Shown: one piece after another, positions 14,872 through 18,978 of the stretch
Layout: each line of letters opens with the position of its first letter
Numbering within the stretch: the first letter of the stretch is position 1
Assembly: GCA_034168985.1 (NCBI GenBank)
Contig: JAXFJE010000017.1
Location: 1 to 18,978, forward strand
Reading direction: 5' to 3'
DNA from: JALEVB01 sp022768265
Lineage (GTDB): Bacteria > Bacillota_I > Bacilli_A > Erysipelotrichales > Erysipelotrichaceae
DNA: 18,978 nt
Notes under the pieces: model-generated
Databases searched by the model: none
What the model was told of the DNA's origin: nothing
What the model saw: only the letters and a program-made list of their open reading frames with translations
Position numbers and translations under genes: made by a program

Positions 14872-15718
14872 ATATTTAATTTCTATCAAATATACCCCTA
14901 CGGGCAAAGCCTATACTTTTGGTTGTGATGATGCCAATATCCAAGAAGGGGAATATGTGGTCTTAGAAACAGCTCAAGGTCAAGAGCTAGGCGAAGTCGT
15001 AAAAGGATCATGGGATAGCAAAGACTATCAAGGAAAGTTGGAAATCAAGCCAATCGTTCGAAAAGCTACATTGGAAGATCGCGTAGCACATGAAGAAAAC
15101 ATCCTTTTAGCAAAACAAGCAATGAAATTTTGCCAACAACAAATCAATGATCTAGGGTTACAGATGAACTTGATCAGTGCACAATACACATTAGATCGTC
15201 GCAAGATCTTGATCATCTATCTAGCCGATGAAAGAGTAGATTTTAGAGAATTATTAAAACGCTTAGCGGCTCAATTACATTGCCGTATCGAACTAAAACA
15301 AATAGGTGATCGTGATAAAGCAAAGATCGTCGGCGGGATGGGAAGTTGTGGCAGAGAAATATGCTGTCATAATTTCTTGAACACTTTTGAAGTAGTAGGG
15401 ATCAATATGGCTAAAAACCAATTGTTAAGCCTAAATGCCGCTAAGTTAAGCGGACAATGCGGTAAGCTAATGTGTTGTTTACGCTTTGAAGATGAAGTCT
15501 ATAAAGAAATGATCGCTGGTTTACCAAAGATGAACTCACAAGTAGAATATGCAGGTAAGATCTATCGTTTGACCGGGTTAAACCTTTTAAATAACTATGT
15601 CAAACTGGAAAATAAAGAAGAAGTTGTCAATATCAGCTTGAAACAATTAAGAGAAGAAGTAGTACCGCATAAAGTAGAACCACCTAAAAAGAAAGTTAAG
15701 AACAATAATAATGGATAG
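14852..15718 (+). CDS. ricT: RicT (YaaT, PSP1-domain) iron-sulfur regulatory protein
   Basis: This 288-residue protein carries a PSP1 C-terminal domain and matches RicT of Bacillus subtilis. There it works with RicA and RicF in a [4Fe-4S] complex that directs RNase Y mRNA cleavage and affects phosphorelay timing. The conserved cysteines are here: Cys166, Cys171 and Cys172 (GSCGREICCHNF), and Cys203, Cys208 and Cys209 (GQCGKLMCCLRFE). The tail is basic and Lys-rich. AGGAGG with a 6-base gap supports the ATG, which lies inside the end of holB. The rsmI start overlaps its stop by 8 bases. Whether RicA and RicF partners exist cannot be judged from this window. Confidence 0.94.
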   Translation: MSEQACKYLISIKYTPTGKAYTFGCDDANIQEGEYVVLETAQGQELGEVVKGSWDSKDYQGKLEIKPIVRKATLEDRVAHEENILLAKQAMKFCQQQINDLGLQMNLISAQYTLDRRKILIIYLADERVDFRELLKRLAAQLHCRIELKQIGDRDKAKIVGGMGSCGREICCHNFLNTFEVVGINMAKNQLLSLNAAKLSGQCGKLMCCLRFEDEVYKEMIAGLPKMNSQVEYAGKIYRLTGLNLLNNYVKLENKEEVVNISLKQLREEVVPHKVEPPKKKVKNNNNG

Positions 15719-16550
15719 ACAAAAAAGTTTTGAAAATCAAAGACCAACACTATATCTAGTACCAACGCCAATTGGCAATTTACAAGAGATGACTCCCCGT
15801 TCCATTGATATCTTAAAGACGGTTGATTATATCGCTTGTGAAGATACCCGCACTTCTAAACCCTTATTGCAACATTTTGGGATCACGACCAAGACCTTGG
15901 CCTATCATAATTTTAATGAGGAACAATCTTGTAAAGGAATCATCAAATTATTAGCAGAAGGACATGATATCGCTTTGATCAGCGATGCGGGCTATCCACT
16001 AATCTCTGATCCAGGACAGGTATTGGTCAATGAAGTAAGCAAACAAGGATATAACGTGACCCCTTTATCTGGTTGTAATGCCATGTTAAATGCTTTGGTA
16101 GCTTCAGGTTTGATCGTACAACCATTTACTTTCATTGGCTTTTTAGATAGCTCTACGAGCCAAAGAGAAAAACAATTGATGCAATATCGAGAATGGCCAA
16201 TGACCATGATCTTCTATGAAGCACCCCATCGCATAAATAAGACCCTAGATAGCATGTTAAAGGTCTTAGGTGATCGCAAATGTTGTCTGGCACGGGAATT
16301 AACCAAAAAACATGAAGAGTTTATTCGTGGACAATTAAGTGAGCTAGTAACCCTTGAAGGTCTAAAGGGAGAAATGGTCATCGTGGTTGAAGGCAAACAA
16401 GAGGATAAACAAATAGATGATGAAAAGATCATCGCCATGCTAGAAGAAGCTATTGCGAAGGGGTCAAGCAAAAAAGACGCTATCAAAGCTATCAGCACCC
16501 AATTAGCAATATCTAAAAACTATGTATATGATCTAGCAAATAAGTTATAA
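15711..16550 (+). CDS. rsmI: 16S rRNA (cytidine-1402-2'-O)-methyltransferase
   Basis: This 279-residue SAM-dependent enzyme methylates the ribose of C1402 in the 16S rRNA decoding centre, a mark that tunes translation fidelity. It belongs to the tetrapyrrole-methylase fold. Signature segments are LYLVPTPIGNL (14-24), CEDTRTS (43-49) and SDAGYPLISDPG (91-102), with EAPHRINKTL further on. The C-terminal helix region with GSSKKDAIKAISTQLAISK is typical. The start overlaps the ricT stop (shared bases ATGGATAG) and lacks a strong ribosome site, so translation is probably coupled. The downstream transporter gene begins 13 bases later in the same operon. Confidence 0.95.
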   Translation: MDRQKSFENQRPTLYLVPTPIGNLQEMTPRSIDILKTVDYIACEDTRTSKPLLQHFGITTKTLAYHNFNEEQSCKGIIKLLAEGHDIALISDAGYPLISDPGQVLVNEVSKQGYNVTPLSGCNAMLNALVASGLIVQPFTFIGFLDSSTSQREKQLMQYREWPMTMIFYEAPHRINKTLDSMLKVLGDRKCCLARELTKKHEEFIRGQLSELVTLEGLKGEMVIVVEGKQEDKQIDDEKIIAMLEEAIAKGSSKKDAIKAISTQLAISKNYVYDLANKL

Positions 16551-16563
16551 AATAGGTGGGAAA

Positions 16564-17145
16564 ATGAATAAGAGTACAAAAAAATTAAGTTTGATGGCGC
16601 TATTTGCGGTCATTTGCTATGTCAGCTTTGCATATGCCAAGATCAATATCCCCTTACCAGCAGGATCAATGATCTCCATCCATATCGCCAACGCTATCGT
16701 GGTATTATGCGCTTTGTTATTGGATGGTAAAGCCGGGGGCTTAGCAGGAGCGGTAGGACTAAGCATTGCAGATATCTTAGATCCAGTCTATTTTGTCAGT
16801 GCCCCAAAAACATTCTTTTTAAAATTTTGCATAGGGCTGATCGCTGGAACCCTAGCTCATCGCTATTTTCATTTACGAGAACTAACAGATCGTAAACAAA
16901 TAAGCAAAGCATGCATCGTAAGTGCTAGTGCAGCATTGGCATTTAATGTCATCGCTAGTCCCTTGATCGGTTATTTCTTTGACCGTTTTATCTTGGGTAT
17001 CAATGATGTTAGTGCTAATTTGATCTTAGCATGGAGCAGTAGCGTTACATTATTCAACGCTGTAGTCTGCGTATTTGTAGCGTGGATCTTATATATGTTG
17101 TTATATAAGAGCTTTAATCGTTTTATCAAAGATATATATGCATAA
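16564..17145 (+). CDS. ECF transporter substrate-binding (S) component
   Basis: This 193-residue, very hydrophobic protein has about five to six membrane helices. It resembles the S components of energy-coupling-factor vitamin transporters: an early KLSLMALFAVICYVSFAYAKINIPLP stretch, a LDGKAGGLAGAVGLSIADILDP segment and the SAPKTFFLKFCIGLIAGTLA region. Such a protein captures one micronutrient and docks onto a shared EcfA/EcfT module encoded elsewhere. The substrate cannot be read from the sequence; no riboswitch precedes the gene. It follows rsmI by 13 bases, with GGTGGG as ribosome site, and is probably the last gene of the operon. Confidence 0.85.
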   Translation: MNKSTKKLSLMALFAVICYVSFAYAKINIPLPAGSMISIHIANAIVVLCALLLDGKAGGLAGAVGLSIADILDPVYFVSAPKTFFLKFCIGLIAGTLAHRYFHLRELTDRKQISKACIVSASAALAFNVIASPLIGYFFDRFILGINDVSANLILAWSSSVTLFNAVVCVFVAWILYMLLYKSFNRFIKDIYA

Positions 17146-17170
17146 AAGCCAAGAAATTGGCTCTTTTATT
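17144..17170 (+). terminator. Weak terminator-like hairpin ahead of mscL
   Basis: AGCCAA and TTGGCT form a 6-bp stem with a 4-base loop, extended by A and T runs on both sides and followed by CTTTTATTT. It overlaps the stop codon of the transporter gene and ends just before the mscL ribosome site, so some readthrough into mscL is plausible. Confidence 0.55.
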
Positions 17171-17182
17171 TAGGAGGACAAA

Positions 17183-17596
17183 ATGAACAAAACCAAAAGT
17201 TTCATCAATGAATTTAAACAATTCATTTCTAAAGGCAGTGTAGTAGATCTTGCAGTAGGGGTCATCATCGGTAGCTCTTTTACTACGATCGTCAATTCCT
17301 TGGTCAATGATATCATCATGCCATTAACAGGATGGTTATTTGGAGGAATTGATTTTACTAGTCTAAGATACATTGTCAAACCAGCTGCCCCAAATATGGC
17401 AGAAGCAGCAATTAACTATGGTAATTTCATCCAAAACGTTGTTAACTTTTTACTAGTATCATTTGTGGTATTCTGTATGGTAAAAGCTATCAATCGTTTT
17501 CGTAGAAAAGAAGATAAAGCCAAAGCTCCTGCAAAACCTTCAGCAGAAGTAGAATTATTAACAGAAATAAGAGATCTATTGAAAAAAACAAGCTAA
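17183..17596 (+). CDS. mscL: Large-conductance mechanosensitive channel
   Basis: This 137-residue channel opens under membrane tension to release solutes during osmotic downshock. The family signature is plain: an amphipathic N-terminal helix (KSFINEFKQFISKGS), then VVDLAVGVIIGSSFTTIVNSLVNDIIMP in the first membrane helix (about 20-47). A periplasmic-type loop follows, then the second helix (about 80-101), and a charged cytoplasmic bundle ending ELLTEIRDLLKKTS. The length is normal. AGGAGG (17172-17177) lies 5 bases before the ATG. A terminator overlapping the stop codon ends the transcript. Confidence 0.96.
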   Translation: MNKTKSFINEFKQFISKGSVVDLAVGVIIGSSFTTIVNSLVNDIIMPLTGWLFGGIDFTSLRYIVKPAAPNMAEAAINYGNFIQNVVNFLLVSFVVFCMVKAINRFRRKEDKAKAPAKPSAEVELLTEIRDLLKKTS

Positions 17597-17611
17597 AACT
17601 TGTTTTTTTTT
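17585..17611 (+). terminator. Intrinsic terminator of mscL
   Basis: AAAACAAG (17585-17592) pairs with CTTGTTTT (17599-17606) around a 6-base loop that contains the mscL stop codon, followed by more T residues. Termination therefore begins within the coding end. Confidence 0.8.
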
Positions 17612-17625
17612 GTAAGCATTTAATT

Positions 17626-17651
17626 ACTTCTTATATGACCAAATAAGAAGT
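17626..17651. promoter_or_regulatory. 26-bp dyad upstream of the HTH/TPR regulator
   Basis: ACTTCTTAT (17626-17634) and ATAAGAAGT (17643-17651) are perfect 9-bp inverted arms with an 8-base centre. The dyad abuts a weak -35 box (TGTACA, 17651-17656) that is followed after 17 bases by TAGAAT (17674-17679). It has no T-tract and is better placed as an operator for the regulator than as a terminator. Binding is inferred. Confidence 0.5.
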
Positions 17652-17679
17652 GTACAAATGATCTTGAATGAAATAGAAT
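17651..17679 (+). promoter_or_regulatory. Candidate promoter of the regulator pair
   Basis: TGTACA (4 of 6 consensus bases) and TAGAAT (5 of 6) are spaced 17 bases apart, 24 bases before the ATG at 17704. A weak -35 beside a dyad suggests regulated expression. Confidence 0.4.
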
Positions 17680-17703
17680 AAAGTAATAAGTAATGAGGGG
17701 ACT

Positions 17704-17737
17704 ATGGAAATTACAGCACTAGAAATATTATTTTGTA
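17704..17737 (+). repeat. 34-bp direct repeat, first copy (second at 18945-18978)
   Basis: The first 34 bases of this regulator gene are identical, base for base, to 18945-18978. The match starts at the ATG in both and reaches the window edge, so its full length is unknown. The bases upstream of the two ATGs differ. It marks a gene duplication or gene conversion. Confidence 0.95.
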
Positions 17738-18921
17738 AAAAAATACACAAAGATATCGATGATACTCAAAGCTTAGCGGAAAAGATCAATGTCAATAAGT
17801 CATTATTATATGATGTAGAAGCGGGAAGAAGATCGATGTCGATATCTTTGTTTAATAAGATAACCAAATACTACGGTATAACTTATGATCATGATGAAAG
17901 TTTGTATGATGAAGCATATGATACATTGATAAAACTGTTTCAATTATATATTTCATATCAGATAGATGAATTATATAAGTTATATGATAGCTATAAAGCT
18001 AAACAAGCAATCTACGAAAATTCTAAGGCTTTTATATTTGTAGATTTGATCAATGCCATCTATTATCTAAAAAAATATGAATATGACGAAGTAAAGCATT
18101 GCATAAATAATTGCAAAGATTACTTAGAAATCTATGATAATAATATCATTTATTTATATACAATTGTTTGGATTGTAACGAAGAAAATGTATCAAGATTT
18201 AGTAGAAATCAAAGCTTTTTTAATGCCAATTTATAAGAAATATAGTTTTGCCGATATAGATCCATATATAAAAGCTATGCTATATTTTCAAATAGGTAGG
18301 ATTACGGAACTGGGCGGTAATGAAATTGAAGCATTACCATACTTTGATAAATCAATGAATTGTTATTATAAATTAAACATACATCAACGAGTCGTACAAA
18401 ACGAGATCCAAAAAGCTACTTGTTATTTTACTTTGAAACAATATTCTTTGGCAGAAAAAACATACCTAGAAGCGTATGAAGAATCGTTGAAACATAATTA
18501 TAAATTTCGGCTGATACCTTGTTGTAATAATCTAGCATTTTTATATTTTGTACAACAGGATTATGACAATACGTTAAAGTTCATTGAGCAAGCAAGAAAA
18601 TATGGTTCAACATTTCCAGATTTAAATTATTATGAAGCATATATTATTTATCAAAGAGAAAGCAAATTAATAGCGAGAAGAAAGATAAAAAAACTTATAG
18701 AAACAGAAAACGATGTAAGAATAATACATACATTGAAATTTATACAAGCAATGTTGAATGAAAATGATAAAAATATCGAGAAATATTTTGCATATTGTTT
18801 AGAAGATAATCAAAAAATCAATGCACAATTAGATTTAGAATTAATATATAAAATGGCAATTTCATATTATAAACTACATGATAAGAACAGAGCATATGAA
18901 TTAATGGAAACGATATTATGA
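17704..18921 (+). CDS. HTH/TPR transcriptional regulator, RRNPP-like
   Basis: This 405-residue protein has an N-terminal helix-turn-helix of the Xre type (about 8-60: SLAEKINVNKSLLYDVEAGRRSMSISLFNKITKYYGI, in part). A long all-helical C-terminal part contains TPR-like repeats near 187-222, 232-264 and 270-302. This build is that of the RRNPP regulators (Rgg, PlcR, PrgX), which bind short secreted peptides through the TPR domain. No cognate peptide gene is seen nearby, so peptide sensing is inferred. GAGGGG upstream supports the start. The gene is AT-rich and uses ATA for about half of its isoleucines, far more than rsmI. A second copy begins 23 bases after its stop codon. Confidence 0.85.
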   Translation: MEITALEILFCKKIHKDIDDTQSLAEKINVNKSLLYDVEAGRRSMSISLFNKITKYYGITYDHDESLYDEAYDTLIKLFQLYISYQIDELYKLYDSYKAKQAIYENSKAFIFVDLINAIYYLKKYEYDEVKHCINNCKDYLEIYDNNIIYLYTIVWIVTKKMYQDLVEIKAFLMPIYKKYSFADIDPYIKAMLYFQIGRITELGGNEIEALPYFDKSMNCYYKLNIHQRVVQNEIQKATCYFTLKQYSLAEKTYLEAYEESLKHNYKFRLIPCCNNLAFLYFVQQDYDNTLKFIEQARKYGSTFPDLNYYEAYIIYQRESKLIARRKIKKLIETENDVRIIHTLKFIQAMLNENDKNIEKYFAYCLEDNQKINAQLDLELIYKMAISYYKLHDKNRAYELMETIL

Positions 18922-18944
18922 TCACATATCAATAGGTGAAACAA

Positions 18945-18978
18945 ATGGAAATTACAGCACTAGAAATATTATTTTGTA
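18945..18978 (+). CDS. Start of a second HTH/TPR regulator copy, cut by the window edge
   Basis: Only the first 11 codons are visible. They read MEITALEILFC and are identical in DNA to the start of the regulator at 17704. A modest ribosome site (AGGTGA) lies 6 bases upstream. The gap after the previous stop codon is 23 bases with no terminator, so both copies are likely on one transcript. Whether the copy is full length, diverged or broken cannot be seen here. Confidence 0.75.
   Translation, partial: MEITALEILFC

Noticed and set aside
16551..16563. A vitamin riboswitch ahead of the ECF S component
   Set aside because: The gap to rsmI is only 13 bases, which cannot hold one.
1..18978. CRISPR arrays, tRNA or rRNA genes, insertion sequences
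   Set aside because: I saw no regularly spaced repeats, cloverleaf-like sequences, rRNA segments or transposase motifs on either strand.

Overview
The window is about 19 kb of AT-rich DNA from a low-GC Gram-positive bacterium (Bacillota). Strong AGGAGG-type ribosome binding sites, oligo-T hairpin terminators, a BlaI/M56 pair, RicT and the tmk-holB-ricT-rsmI gene order support this. The surface fumarate reductase, the cysteine desulfidase and the general style suggest an anaerobic, gut-type member of the Erysipelotrichia, but that placement is inference.

Layout. (1) 1-202 carries no gene. (2) 203-2219, minus strand, is a BlaI-type repressor followed by an M56 (BlaR1-like) membrane metalloprotease whose outer domain shows no penicillin-binding motifs; its promoter carries two near-identical 18-bp operators. 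A YbjQ/UPF0145 gene diverges from it. (3) 2766-4631 is a lipoprotein fumarate reductase with a covalent-FMN domain and a complete fumarate reductase active site, closed by a strong terminator. (4) 4811-6755 is an OmpR-type response regulator and its histidine kinase, followed after a terminator by a four-gene MacAB-like export operon (6851-10830): adaptor, permease, small lipoprotein, ATPase. The two promoters share an alignable 34-bp block of 11-bp-spaced repeats ending in the -10 box, so the operon is probably the target of the adjacent two-component system. (5) 11020-13238 pairs an L-cysteine desulfidase with a P1-family self-processing peptidase. (6) 13281-17145 is a housekeeping run: tmk, holB, ricT, rsmI and an ECF transporter S component. 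mscL follows at 17183. (7) From 17704 to the right edge lies a helix-turn-helix/TPR regulator of RRNPP-like build, followed directly by the start of a second copy whose first 34 bases are identical.

Functionally, the left half holds surface and stress functions (signal-responsive proteolysis, respiration at the cell surface, inducible efflux). The right half holds core information-processing genes, then a duplicated signalling regulator. Isoleucine codon choice changes between these blocks: the efflux and regulator genes favour ATA, while the housekeeping genes favour ATC. This hints at different histories or expression levels. The points most worth a second look are the tandem regulator copies, the shared response-regulator site, the non-penicillin sensor on the M56 protein, and the surface fumarate reductase with no electron-donor genes nearby.
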